Shown here: piece after piece, positions 26,675 to 35,718 of the stretch
Layout: each line of letters opens with the position of its first letter
How positions within the stretch are numbered: position 1 is the first letter of the stretch
Assembly: GCA_016839165.1 (NCBI GenBank)
Contig: CP069300.1
Location: 3,844,001 to 3,908,000, forward strand
Source: Bradyrhizobium sp. PSBB068
Lineage (GTDB): Bacteria > Pseudomonadota > Alphaproteobacteria > Rhizobiales > Xanthobacteraceae
Direction of reading: 5' to 3'
Length of the DNA: 64,000 nt
Program-made: the position numbers and the translations under genes
Notes under the pieces: generated by a model
What the model was told of the DNA's origin: nothing
Seen by the model: the letters and a program-made list of their open reading frames with translations, nothing else
Database searches by the model: none

Positions 26675-28978
26675 CTAGCTCTTTTCCGGCGGATTCTCGC
26701 GCAGGAAGCGTTCGAGATCGGGCTGCACGGAGTAGGGCTGCGGAACCGGGTCGCCCTGGAAGTCGACCTGAAGATCAAGGCAGCGTCGCAGCACCCGCGC
26801 CAGTTCGCTGCGCCGATAGGGCTTGGTCAGCAGCGGAATGCCGTGGCCCCCGCGCCCCTGTTGCGCCGGCAGGACCCCATCGCTGTAGCCCGAGGTGAAC
26901 AACACCCGCAACGCCGGGCGACCGGCCATCAGCGTTTCCGCCAGTTGCCGGCCGTTCATGCTGCCGGGCATCACGATGTCGGTGAACAGGAGATCGAACA
27001 CGGTGCCGCGGTTGACGATCTCGAGCGCGGCATCCGCGTTCGCCGCCGCCAGCACCCTGTATCCGAGGCTTTCGAGCTGGCCCGTGACGTAGTCGCGGAT
27101 CGTGGGGTCGTCCTCCACGCAAAGGATGGTCTCGTCGCCGCCCCTGACCGGCAGATCATCCTCCTCGGCCGCGCGCTGCGCGATGCCGTCCGCCTTGGGC
27201 AGGTAGATCCTGAAGATGGTTCCGCGGCCCTGCTCGCTCCTGACCTCGATCCCGCCGCCGCTCTGCTTGACGAAGCCGAACACCATGCTGAGCCCGAGCC
27301 CGGTGCCCTGCCCGACCTCCTTTGTGGAGAAGAACGGATCGAAGATCTTCTCCAGATGCGACGGCGAAATCCCGGTGCCGGTGTCGGCGACCTCGATCAC
27401 GAGGTGGTCGCCGGCGCGCTCGACGCCGTGCGCCACGGCGTCGGGAATCCCGAGCTGGATGTTGCGGGTCGCAAACGACAGCGTGCCGCCCTCGGGCATC
27501 GCATCGCGCGCGTTGATGGCGAGATTGACCAGCGCGGCGCCGAGCTGGCTGCGATCGACGAAGGCGAGCCAGGCGTTGCGGTTGAGCTCCGTCCTGATCT
27601 CGGTCTGCGATCCCAGCGTCTGCGACAACAGGCGGACCACTTCGCCGATCAGGTCGTTGACGTCGGTCTCGGCGGGCTGCAGCGGCTGCTTGCGCGCGAA
27701 CGCCAGCAGGCTCGAGGTGAGCTGCGCGCCGCGATCGGCGGCATCGCTGATCAGCTTGGCGATCGCGGCAAGCTGCGGGTTGTCCTTGACCCCATCGGCC
27801 AGGATCTCGACCGTGCCGGTGATCACCGTCAGCATGTTGTTGAAGTCATGCGCGATGCCGCCGGTCAGCCGCCCAAGCGATTCCGTCTTCTGCGCCTGAA
27901 TCAACTGCTCTTCGGCGATGCGGCGCTGGGTGACGTCCCTGACAAAGGAATTGATGATCCAGCCATCGCCGCGGCGCAGCGCATTGAGCGACACCTCGAC
28001 ATGGAAGCGGTGGCCGTCGCGGTGCACGGACGCGGTCTCATAGCGCATCCCCATGCCGCCGCCCGCGGCCTCCTGCAGGAAGCGGGTGATGCGCTGTCGA
28101 TGCGCGACGCGAAGCTCCTCCGGAAATACCAGTTCGACGACGCGACAGCCGACCGCCTCGGAGCGCGTCCAGCCGGTGAGTGCCTCGGCCTGCGGGCTCC
28201 AGTCCAGGATGATGCCGTCCTGGTCGGTCTGCACGAAGGCATCGAGCGCGGTCCTGACGATGGCCTGCGCCATCTGCTCGCTTTCCACCAGCGCCTGGTG
28301 CGCCTGACGCTGCGCGGTGACATCGTGCAGCACGATGACCGCCCCGCGCAGGTTGCCGCCATCGTCACGCAACGGCCTGGCGTTGACGACGAGATAGACG
28401 GCCGGTTCGGGCCGCAGGGGTTTGACGATCAGTTCGCAATCGTCGATGTCCTCGCCGCGCAGCGCACGCGCCATTGGTGTGTCCGCGATCGGCATCTCGG
28501 TCGTACCATCGGCATAATAGTTCTGAAAATTGCGAACGCCGGTCAGCGTGTCAAAACCGGGCTCGACACCGTACAGCCGCCGCGCCGCCGCATTGACGAT
28601 CACGATCATCGCGTGCTCGTCGGCGACCACCACGGGATCGCGGATGCTCTCGACGGTCTTCTCCAGCAGGTGCTGCCTGCTGCCCAATTGCGCCGACAGC
28701 TCGGCCAGCGTCGCGGCGAGCTGGGCGGCCTCGTCATTGCCACTCGGACGTATCGAGACCGGCTCGCCGCGCGACAGCGCGTCCGCCGCCCGCACCAACT
28801 GGGCGGGCGTCGTGGCCAGCGATCTCGCAATCAGCTCAGCAGTCATCAACACCACCGCAACCGCGCCGCCGGCGAGCGCCATGCCCGGCCAGGTGACGCC
28901 ATGGATGAAGCCCAGCGTGAGCAGGAGTGTGACGACGGGAAACATCATCCCGACCGCCAGACGGCCCGACAAATTCAT
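26675..28978 (-). CDS. Hybrid sensor histidine kinase with PAS domains and C-terminal receiver
   Basis: 767 residues. Order: two N-terminal membrane helices (to about 50), a linker resembling HAMP, two PAS domains (from VESIRDPVVVADEH and from ALDAFVQTDQDGII), a HisKA domain with the phospho-acceptor His in GGIAHDFNNMLTV, a HATPase domain (NLAINARDAMPEGG, VADTGTGIS, GTGLGLSMVFGFV), and a receiver domain with the phosphorylated Asp in LLFTDIVMPG and Lys in LLTKPYRR. The ATG at 28978 (MNLSGRLAVG) gives a clean first helix; an in-frame start 98 codons upstream adds a low-complexity tail. No partner response regulator is adjacent. The signal is unknown. Confidence 0.9.
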   Translation of the reverse strand: MNLSGRLAVGMMFPVVTLLLTLGFIHGVTWPGMALAGGAVAVVLMTAELIARSLATTPAQLVRAADALSRGEPVSIRPSGNDEAAQLAATLAELSAQLGSRQHLLEKTVESIRDPVVVADEHAMIVIVNAAARRLYGVEPGFDTLTGVRNFQNYYADGTTEMPIADTPMARALRGEDIDDCELIVKPLRPEPAVYLVVNARPLRDDGGNLRGAVIVLHDVTAQRQAHQALVESEQMAQAIVRTALDAFVQTDQDGIILDWSPQAEALTGWTRSEAVGCRVVELVFPEELRVAHRQRITRFLQEAAGGGMGMRYETASVHRDGHRFHVEVSLNALRRGDGWIINSFVRDVTQRRIAEEQLIQAQKTESLGRLTGGIAHDFNNMLTVITGTVEILADGVKDNPQLAAIAKLISDAADRGAQLTSSLLAFARKQPLQPAETDVNDLIGEVVRLLSQTLGSQTEIRTELNRNAWLAFVDRSQLGAALVNLAINARDAMPEGGTLSFATRNIQLGIPDAVAHGVERAGDHLVIEVADTGTGISPSHLEKIFDPFFSTKEVGQGTGLGLSMVFGFVKQSGGGIEVRSEQGRGTIFRIYLPKADGIAQRAAEEDDLPVRGGDETILCVEDDPTIRDYVTGQLESLGYRVLAAANADAALEIVNRGTVFDLLFTDIVMPGSMNGRQLAETLMAGRPALRVLFTSGYSDGVLPAQQGRGGHGIPLLTKPYRRSELARVLRRCLDLQVDFQGDPVPQPYSVQPDLERFLRENPPEKS

Positions 28979-29327
28979 CCCGACCAACTCATCGTGAGCA
29001 GTTGCACCGGAAAATGGAAAAGGAAAACAGGAGCAGGAAAGGTATTGTCGGCGCCGGGGCAATATCGGGTGGCTTGCACCCAGTTGCTTAGCCGAGTCCG
29101 GCGCCGCAATCCGCCACTTTCGTATCCGTATAAGTACGGAGAACAGGGTTGAGTGCACGCCACTGCCGGCGGAGCCGGCGCTGGGTCGCGGGAATCCGAG
29201 CCGTCGGGCCCCCGGTTCGGGGCATCCTTGCGCGGGTGCCGCTGACCGCCGGCGCTCCGCAAGATCGCTCACCGCACTCCGGGAGGCCTTGGCCCGGCTT
29301 GGGCGTGCGGAGGGCGGCTATCCGACC
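28979..29327. other. Intergenic region before the hybrid kinase, no gene
   Basis: 349 bp between two minus-strand genes. The only notable element is TCCGTA-TAAG-TACGGA (29125-29140), a perfect 6-bp inverted repeat about 150 bp upstream of the kinase start. It could be an operator. Nothing coding is visible. Confidence 0.5.
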
Positions 29328-30683
29328 TCAAAGGTTGGAGCTGTTGGAACGGATCGGCGCGGGCTTTGCCAGGCCCAGATGGTCGCGAAAGGTCGAACCG
29401 GAATATTCGGTGCGATAGAGGCCGCGCCGCTGCAATTCGGGGACGACGAGGCTGGTGAAGGCCTCGACAGATTCCGGCACATAAGGCGGGAAAATATTGA
29501 AACCGTCGGCCGCCCTCTCGTCAAACCAAAGCTCGATGTGATCGGCCACCTCGTTGGGATCGCCGACGACGACGGCGCCCGTGCTGATGTGTCCGATGAT
29601 GAGATCGCGATAGGTCAGGCGATTGGGGCCTTTCACGTCGCGGCGAGTGAGACGCATGACATCGGCAAACAGCCGTTGGCCGCCCTCGTTGGCCTCTGCC
29701 AGCACCAAGGGGTCGACCGGTGAATCCCGGTCCTGGCTGGAGACGTCGACGCCGATCGCCGCCGATACCGCCGTGAGGTTGCGGCGCTTCCCCATCCTGC
29801 CCAGCGAACCGTAGCGGCTTGCCTCGCCGCCATCGCCCTCGGGCTCCAGCGCAATGAAGGAATTGAGATGGTCGAATATCGCAACCGCCTGCTGCGTCGT
29901 CTCGGCGACGACGGGCGTGAGCCCGGGCAGGATCGCGATATCGGCGTCGCTCCTGCCATACTTCCTGGCCCTGGATTTGACATCGGCATAGTAGGCCTTC
30001 GCGCTCTCGATCGTCGCCTGGCCGGCGAAGATGACATCGGCATCGCGCGCGCCGAGCTCACGCGAACGATCCGACGTACCGGCATGCAGGATCACCGGAT
30101 GGCCCTGGGGCGGGCGCCTGACGTTGAGCGGTCCGGCGACGTCGAAATAGCGTCCCTTGTGGTGCAGCGGCGTGGTCGCATCGCTGTCCCAAAGTCCCCG
30201 CACCACAGCGACGAATTCATCCGCCCAATCGTAGCGCCGCTCGGTGTCCCAATGGGACTGGCGCGAGAAATTGCCGGCGGCGATTTCATCCGCGCCGGTC
30301 ACCAGATTCCACGACGCCCGGCCCTGGCTCAGGTGATCCAGCGACGCCAGCATGCGCGCAAGATTATAGGGATCGTAATAGGTCGGATTGGCGGTGACGA
30401 CGATACCGATATGGCTGGTCGCGGCGGCCAGGCTCGCCCCGGACACGAACGGTTCGAGGCGTGACATCTGGGAGGGATTGGTGCTTTGCAGGCTCGGATC
30501 GCTCGCCAGCCGGTCGCCAAGGAACAGAAAGTCGAACTTGGCCGCTTCCACGAGCTGGGTGACCCGCTGAAGGAATTCGATGTCGAAGGCGGCGCCTGCG
30601 TGGGAGGAAGGATAACGCCAGCCGCTGGGATGTGTGCCCCCGGCCCAAAACATCAGGCCGAAATGAAGTTCTCGCTTGGACAT
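29328..30683 (-). CDS. LLM-class flavin-dependent monooxygenase, NtaA/SnaA/DszA (SoxA) family
   Basis: 451-residue FMNH2-dependent monooxygenase of the bacterial luciferase superfamily. NtaA/DszA markers are FGLMFWAGGTHPSGWR at the start, FLGDRLA, TANPTYYDPYNLARML, GRASWNLVTGAD and GPLNVRRPPQGHPVI. Family members oxidise nitrilotriacetate, EDTA or dibenzothiophene sulfone with reduced flavin supplied by a separate reductase, which is not found nearby. The start at 30683 (MSKRELHFG) removes a 73-codon non-family extension. It is the last gene of a five-gene operon with an SsuABC-like importer, so an organosulfur or aminocarboxylate compound is the likely substrate. Confidence 0.9.
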   Translation of the reverse strand: MSKRELHFGLMFWAGGTHPSGWRYPSSHAGAAFDIEFLQRVTQLVEAAKFDFLFLGDRLASDPSLQSTNPSQMSRLEPFVSGASLAAATSHIGIVVTANPTYYDPYNLARMLASLDHLSQGRASWNLVTGADEIAAGNFSRQSHWDTERRYDWADEFVAVVRGLWDSDATTPLHHKGRYFDVAGPLNVRRPPQGHPVILHAGTSDRSRELGARDADVIFAGQATIESAKAYYADVKSRARKYGRSDADIAILPGLTPVVAETTQQAVAIFDHLNSFIALEPEGDGGEASRYGSLGRMGKRRNLTAVSAAIGVDVSSQDRDSPVDPLVLAEANEGGQRLFADVMRLTRRDVKGPNRLTYRDLIIGHISTGAVVVGDPNEVADHIELWFDERAADGFNIFPPYVPESVEAFTSLVVPELQRRGLYRTEYSGSTFRDHLGLAKPAPIRSNSSNL

Positions 30684-30705
30684 GGTGAAACGCTCGCGGG
30701 ATGGT

Positions 30706-31797
30706 TCAGGCGGCCGTGTCGGCCGGCTGCTTTGAGGGCTGTTCGAACACATTGCGCGGCCTTGCCAGACCGAGTCTTTCGCGCAGGATGACCGATCCCT
30801 CAGTGGATCGTAGCCGTTGCCGCCGCACCAGCTCCGGGACGACATCCCGGGAAAAGTCATCCAGGCCGCTGCGGAGAATCCGCGGCACGACCACCAGACC
30901 ATCCAGCGTCACGGCATGTGCCAGTGCCTCGATCTGGTCGGCGATCTCCGCCGGCGAACCTGCCACATGATTGGCAGCGTACGGTTGCGGCGTCCCTGCC
31001 GCGTGGTCCGACGCACTGACGGGCACGATCTCGGCAAACAGCCGCAGATCCTGCGTATCACGACCGGCGCCCCGCGCAGAAGCAAGCACGTGGTCGCGCA
31101 GGGCCACGGCGCTCCCTGTCGTCGCCGTCCCCAGGATGGCGATGTCGGCGTGCCGCCCCGCGAAGTCGGCCGACCGCTTGTCCACCACGCGATGAGCAAC
31201 GATGACCTGGCCCTGGGGCGGCCGTGCAACGTTCAGCGGGCCCTTGACCTTGAAGGATGCACCGACGTGATCGATCGGATGGATCTTGGCGCCATCGACG
31301 AACACTCCGCTCTGTTTGTCGCGAATGAATGCATCATCCTCCCAGCTGTCCCAGAGCCGGCGCGCAATCTCGAGGATTTCATCGGCACGCACATAATGGA
31401 CATCAGGCGCGAAGGCGGCCTGCCCGTAGTTTGCGCCGGCGGGATCGGCCGCGCCGGTCGAGGCCAGCCAGCCGGCACGCCCTCGCGTGACATGATCGAG
31501 CGAAGCAGCGAGCCGCGACACGTTATACGGCTCGACATAGCTCGTGTTGGCCGCAGCGATCAGGCCGATGCGACGCGTCCTGGTCGCGAGGAAGGACGCC
31601 GTGGTGAACGCTTCGCTGCGCACATCCTCCGCACGACCGACGCTGTCGTCGATCAGGAGAAACGCGTAGCCGGCCCCCTCGAGGTCCCGCGCGAAGGCAG
31701 TCAGGTCGAGGGGGTTCAGGGGATCGAAGCTTTCGGCGTGCGTCTGGTGCCCGGATTGCGGCGCATAGAGAAAGCCGAGGTGGAGCGGTTTGGCCAT
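30706..31797 (-). CDS. LLM-class flavin-dependent oxidoreductase, second paralog
   Basis: 363 residues, luciferase superfamily, related to but shorter than the adjacent 451-residue enzyme (about 90 residues fewer, missing part of the central insert and C-terminus). Shared motifs are LHLGFLYAPQSG, NTSYVEPYNVSRLAASLDH, GRAGWLASTG and GPLNVARPPQGQ. The C-terminal VVPELVRRQRLR...LRERLGLARP parallels its neighbour. It lies 22 bp upstream of that gene and 15 bp downstream of the ATPase gene, so it is co-transcribed. Having two monooxygenases suggests sequential oxidations of one imported compound, as with DszA/DszC-type pathways; this is inference. Confidence 0.87.
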   Translation of the reverse strand: MAKPLHLGFLYAPQSGHQTHAESFDPLNPLDLTAFARDLEGAGYAFLLIDDSVGRAEDVRSEAFTTASFLATRTRRIGLIAAANTSYVEPYNVSRLAASLDHVTRGRAGWLASTGAADPAGANYGQAAFAPDVHYVRADEILEIARRLWDSWEDDAFIRDKQSGVFVDGAKIHPIDHVGASFKVKGPLNVARPPQGQVIVAHRVVDKRSADFAGRHADIAILGTATTGSAVALRDHVLASARGAGRDTQDLRLFAEIVPVSASDHAAGTPQPYAANHVAGSPAEIADQIEALAHAVTLDGLVVVPRILRSGLDDFSRDVVPELVRRQRLRSTEGSVILRERLGLARPRNVFEQPSKQPADTAA

Positions 31798-31812
31798 TCT
31801 GGTCTCCGTCTG

Positions 31813-32613
31813 TCAGGCCACGGTTGCCGTCGCGGCCGGCTCGAGCGCGCGGAGTGCGTCATAGATGCGGGCTTCGCGTTGCAGAAGCTCGATGTCGCCC
31901 CGCCGACGCGGGCGCGGCAGATCGAGGGTGACGATTTCAGCAATCCGCCCGGGCCGCGGCGAAAGCAGCACGATACGGTCGGCAAGAAACACCGCCTCGC
32001 CGACGTCGTGCGTCACGAACACGATGGTCTTGCGGCGCTGCTGCCAGATCCGGATCAGGTCTTCCTGCAACCTGTTGCGGGTGACGTAGTCGACCGCGCC
32101 GAACGGCTCATCCATCAGGAGGACGTCGGGATCATTGACGAGCGCACGCGCGATGCCGGCGCGTTGCTTCATGCCGCCGGAGATCTGGTGCGGGAATTTG
32201 CCGCCGAAGCCGTCGAGCCCGACCAGCGTGAGATGCTCATCGACCAGGCGGCGGGCTTGTGGCTTGTCCACCCCGCGCAATTCGAGCCCGAGGCCGACAT
32301 TGGCCGCAACCGTTCGCCACGGATAGAGCGAGGCATCCTGGAACACGACGCCGAGCTCTCCACCGGGACCGTCGATCGGCTTGCTGCGAAATAGCACCGA
32401 GCCGCTGCTCGGCTGCTGCAGCCCGGCGAGGATTTCCAGCAGCGTGCTCTTGCCGCAGCCGCTTGCACCGAGCAGCACGATGAACTCGCCCTCCTCGACC
32501 GAGAAGCTGATGTTGCTGAGCGCACGCACCGGCGGCGTGCCGGGATAGACCTTGTCGAGAGACCTGATGGTGAAGGCAGGCATCCCCTCGCGCTCCCGCT
32601 TGCTCTCGCTCAC
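31813..32613 (-). CDS. ABC transporter ATP-binding protein, SsuB/TauB type
   Basis: 266-residue cytoplasmic ATPase. It has Walker A GASGCGKST, a Q-loop in VFQDASLYPW, the signature QISGGMKQRAGIARAL (ISGG instead of LSGG), Walker B VLLMDEPFGAVD and the H-loop VTHDVGEAV. The pattern matches nitrate/taurine/sulfonate importers. The GTG at 32613 overlaps the stop codon of the binding-protein gene (GTGA), which implies translational coupling; an ATG at 32583 is the alternative. It works with the binding protein at 32610 and the permease at 33660. Confidence 0.93.
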   Translation of the reverse strand: MSESKREREGMPAFTIRSLDKVYPGTPPVRALSNISFSVEEGEFIVLLGASGCGKSTLLEILAGLQQPSSGSVLFRSKPIDGPGGELGVVFQDASLYPWRTVAANVGLGLELRGVDKPQARRLVDEHLTLVGLDGFGGKFPHQISGGMKQRAGIARALVNDPDVLLMDEPFGAVDYVTRNRLQEDLIRIWQQRRKTIVFVTHDVGEAVFLADRIVLLSPRPGRIAEIVTLDLPRPRRRGDIELLQREARIYDALRALEPAATATVA

Positions 32614-33608
32614 TGCGTCTTGCGCCCGGGATAGACGAACGGCTTCACGTACTCCTGCGGGATGAAGCGCTCATCGATGTATTTGGCGGCGGCGTAGAAC
32701 TCCTTCTGGTTACCGACATCGATCTCCAGCTGCTGCGTGTCGTGGATCGCCTTCGGATCGATCGCCGGATTGGCGTCCCAGACGTCGTCCTCCTGGTAGA
32801 TCGCGCGCTTCACCGCCTCCGGATTGATCTTCAGGCGGGCCTGCAGCCAGGGCAGGTACTCGTCGTAATGCGCCTTGGCGTAGGTATAGGACTTGAAGTA
32901 GGCCCGCAGGCCCCGCCGCAGCAGATCGGGATCCCCGGCGATCACCGCGTCGCCCGCGATCAGGACGCCGGTGTGATAGGTCGGGAGATAATCCCAGGCC
33001 CGTGCAAGCGTGGTCGAGACTCCCTCGATCTCCCCGAGCGCCGCGAAGGGCTGATGGATGATGGTGGCGTCGACCTGGCCGGTTTCGAGCGCGCCGTAGG
33101 CCTTTTCGGTCGCGCCGGCGGCAAACAGCGTCACGTCGCGGTTGGGATCGATGCCTTCGGCCCGCAGCAGATACCGGGCAACCGACGCGAGGTTGCCGCT
33201 GGTGTCGGGTCCGACGCCGACCGTCTTACCCTTCAGATCCGCGAACGACTTGATGCCTTTCCGCGCGATCAGGAAATACGGTCCCTTCGAGCGGAAGGCG
33301 GCGGCGACGATCTTGATCGGCGCCCCCAAGGCGGCAGCCCGCAGATAGACGCTGGTCGGTCCGAAGGCGAAGGTCACGTCGCCGCGCGAGGTGGCGGTGA
33401 CCGGATCCTGCGTTCCGACGAACTCGACGTTCAAGCCTTCCTCGGCGAAGAACCCCTTCTCCACGCCGAATACGATCGGCTGCTGCGTGTAACTCGTGGT
33501 GTCCTGCAGCTTGAGGGTTTTCTTCTCCTGCGCGCCGGCCGCCGCGGTGAGGCCGAGCGTGAGCGCGGCCAAGACGAACAGACGAGCTGGAAGGCTTGTG
33601 GAGAGCAT
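32610..33608 (-). CDS. ABC transporter substrate-binding protein, SsuA/TauA/NMT1 family
   Basis: 332 residues. A Sec signal peptide (LPARLFVLAALTLGLTAAAGAQ, cleavage after about residue 26) sends it to the periplasm. The mature part has the NMT1/SsuA-like core: YTQQPIVFGVEKGFFAEEGL, TATSRGDVTFAFG, LKGKTVGVGPDTSG and VDATIIHQPFAAL. Family ligands are aliphatic sulfonates, taurine, nitrate or thiamine precursors. AAGGGATCG lies 5-6 bases before the ATG. It lies between the frameshifted permease (51 bp gap) and the ATPase (3-bp overlap). Two flavin monooxygenases downstream favour an organosulfur or aminocarboxylate ligand. Confidence 0.92.
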   Translation of the reverse strand: MLSTSLPARLFVLAALTLGLTAAAGAQEKKTLKLQDTTSYTQQPIVFGVEKGFFAEEGLNVEFVGTQDPVTATSRGDVTFAFGPTSVYLRAAALGAPIKIVAAAFRSKGPYFLIARKGIKSFADLKGKTVGVGPDTSGNLASVARYLLRAEGIDPNRDVTLFAAGATEKAYGALETGQVDATIIHQPFAALGEIEGVSTTLARAWDYLPTYHTGVLIAGDAVIAGDPDLLRRGLRAYFKSYTYAKAHYDEYLPWLQARLKINPEAVKRAIYQEDDVWDANPAIDPKAIHDTQQLEIDVGNQKEFYAAAKYIDERFIPQEYVKPFVYPGRKTQ

Positions 33609-33659
33609 GATCGATCCCTTCGAACGAGTAGTGACGGGAAGACGCGGAACCGGGACCGG

Positions 33660-34506
33660 TCAGACGTATTTCCACTTGAGCAAGACACGCCGCTCGAGCA
33701 GATCCACCAGATAGATGATCAGCAATGCGATCGACGTCACGAGAATCACGAGAGCAAAGACACCGGCGGTGTCGTAGATGCCCGACAACTTGTTGAGCAG
33801 ATTACCGACGCCGGCCTTGGAGGCGACGATCTCGGCAAAAAGAGTCGCGAGCAGGCAGGTCGCCGCCTCGATGCGGACCGCAGCCATGATCGACGGTGTG
33901 GCGGACGGCAGCACCACTTTCCAGATGATCTGACGCTGGCTCGCCCCGAGCGCGCGCGCGACCTTGATATGATTGTCCTGGACCTGCTTGATGCCGGCAA
34001 TCGTGTTGAAGACGAACAGGAAGTAGCAAAACAGGAAGATGATGAACACCTTGTGCTCGAAGCCGAGGCCCAGATACAGGGTGAGAAGCGGAATGATGGT
34101 GACCTTCGGGATCGCCATGAACCAGATCAGGAACGGGTTGAGAAAACCGATGTACCTTCGGGAATAGCCCCATGGCGATGCCGGTCGCAATGCCGAGGAT
34201 TGCGCTGAGCGCCACGCCAACTCCCGCTTCGGCGAGTGTCACGGAGAGGTGAAACAGCAGATTCTCCCTGGTGACGAGCTGAGGGAAAGCAGCAAGAATC
34301 TGCGTCGGGGACGCCAGATAGATTCGTTTCACTGCACCGCTATCGACCGCGAGCTGTACAGCCAGCAAGATCGCGGCGACCACCAGGATCTGAACGATCA
34401 CGATCCACGGGAGCTTTGCAGCGAGCGAGCGCAGCGGTGTGCGGCTGACCTTGTCTGCCGGTTGCATATCAACAACGGTTTCGATCGACTCGACTGACAT
34501 GGCCAT
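33660..34506 (-). pseudogene. ABC transporter permease, SsuC/TauC type, broken by a +1 frameshift
   Basis: Two overlapping frames together encode one BPD-type permease. The first (from 34506, or the ATG at 34500 with AGGG 7 bases upstream) runs to about residue 113, GIATGIAMG. The second continues from YSRRYIGFLNPFLIWF through the EAA-loop region (VARALGASQRQIIWKVVLPSA) to KWKYV. Dropping one base from the four-C run at 34168-34171 joins them into a normal 281-residue protein with about six membrane helices. The rest of both frames shows no decay, so this is either a recent mutation, a phase-variable tract, or a sequencing error. It is the first gene of the importer/monooxygenase operon. Confidence 0.88.
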
Positions 34507-34660
34507 GCCCTATTACGCTACGGGCGGTGATCACGCTTGCGACCGTCCCCTTGCAGTGCGGGCAAGCTAGACCATTTCGGCAGACAAGTTATTCCATAGT
34601 TTGCGGCCGTGAGCGATGACCCGTCTCGTAAAGCGCCGTGCGACAGTGAAGGATATGCAG

Positions 34661-35695
34661 ATGAAATACGGAACGCTCGCGAACACGGGAATCCAGGTGT
34701 CGCGAATTGCCTTCGGGTGTTCAAGCTATGGATCGAAGGACTGGATGCCGTGGGCGCTGAACGAGGAGCAGGCACAAGATCACTATCGTCGCGCCTTCGA
34801 GTCCGGCTTTACCTTCTTCGATACCGCCGACTCGTATTCATCCGGTCTGAGCGAAGAGATCCTCGGGCGTGCCGTAAAGCGTTTCGCCGCAGGCCGGGAA
34901 CAGGTCGTGCTCGCCACCAAGGTGTTCTTTCCAATGGGAGCCGGCGCCAATCAGGGAGGCCTGTCGCGCAAGCACATTCGACATGCGATCGACGACAGCC
35001 TGCGCCGCCTCGGCACCGACTATGTCGACCTCTATCAGATCCATCGTCTCGATCCGCTGACGCCTTACGAGGAGATCCTCGAGGGGCTCGATGCGGTGGT
35101 GCGTGCCGGCAAGGCGCTACACATCGGCGCGTCGAGCATGCACGCGTTCCAGTTCGCCAAGTTGCAGGCACTTGCCCAAGCCAACGGTCTGACGAAATTC
35201 GTCACCATGCAGAACAAGTATAATCTTCTCTATCGCGAGGAGGAGCGGGAGATGATTCCTCTCTGTCTCGATCAGGGCGTCGGAGTCATTCCCTACAGCC
35301 CGCTGGCGCGGGGCCTGCTCGCCGGCAGCCGCCGCGACAACACCGAGCGGTCACGCGTCGTGAAGGACTTCTCGCGTCCGGAAGACGACGCGGTGATTGA
35401 TCGCGTATTTGCCGTGGCACAGGCGCGCGGGTGCAAGCCAGCCCAGGTCGCGCTTGCCTGGTTGCTGCACAATCCAGCCGTGACGGCTCCCATCCTTGGT
35501 GCGACCAAGCTCCATCATATCGACGACGCCATTACTGCGCTCGACATCCGGTTCACCGACCAGGAGCTTGATACCCTCGAAGAAGCCTATCGTCCGCAAC
35601 AGGTCCAGCACGATCGCAATGAGCAATTGCAGTCCGGGCAGACCGCGGCGGCGGACCTCAAGCGCCTGTTTCGCAAGTCAGCCGGCGCGCGATAG
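34661..35695 (+). CDS. Aldo/keto reductase
   Basis: 344-residue NADPH-dependent TIM-barrel oxidoreductase. The catalytic tetrad is visible: Asp and Tyr in FFDTADSYSSG, Lys in LATKVFF, and His in YQIHRLDP. The cofactor-binding C-terminal part is PILGATKLHHIDDA. It belongs to the YajO/IolS-like (AKR11/12) type that reduces aldehydes and ketones. The ATG at 34661 (MKYGTLANTG) has AAGGA 7 bases upstream and was preferred to an in-frame ATG 15 codons earlier. It diverges from the ABC/monooxygenase operon, sharing a 150-bp gap, but no clear operator is visible. Confidence 0.92.
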   Translation: MKYGTLANTGIQVSRIAFGCSSYGSKDWMPWALNEEQAQDHYRRAFESGFTFFDTADSYSSGLSEEILGRAVKRFAAGREQVVLATKVFFPMGAGANQGGLSRKHIRHAIDDSLRRLGTDYVDLYQIHRLDPLTPYEEILEGLDAVVRAGKALHIGASSMHAFQFAKLQALAQANGLTKFVTMQNKYNLLYREEEREMIPLCLDQGVGVIPYSPLARGLLAGSRRDNTERSRVVKDFSRPEDDAVIDRVFAVAQARGCKPAQVALAWLLHNPAVTAPILGATKLHHIDDAITALDIRFTDQELDTLEEAYRPQQVQHDRNEQLQSGQTAAADLKRLFRKSAGAR

Positions 35696-35718
35696 GAGGT
35701 GACGGCGGCAATGCCGCC

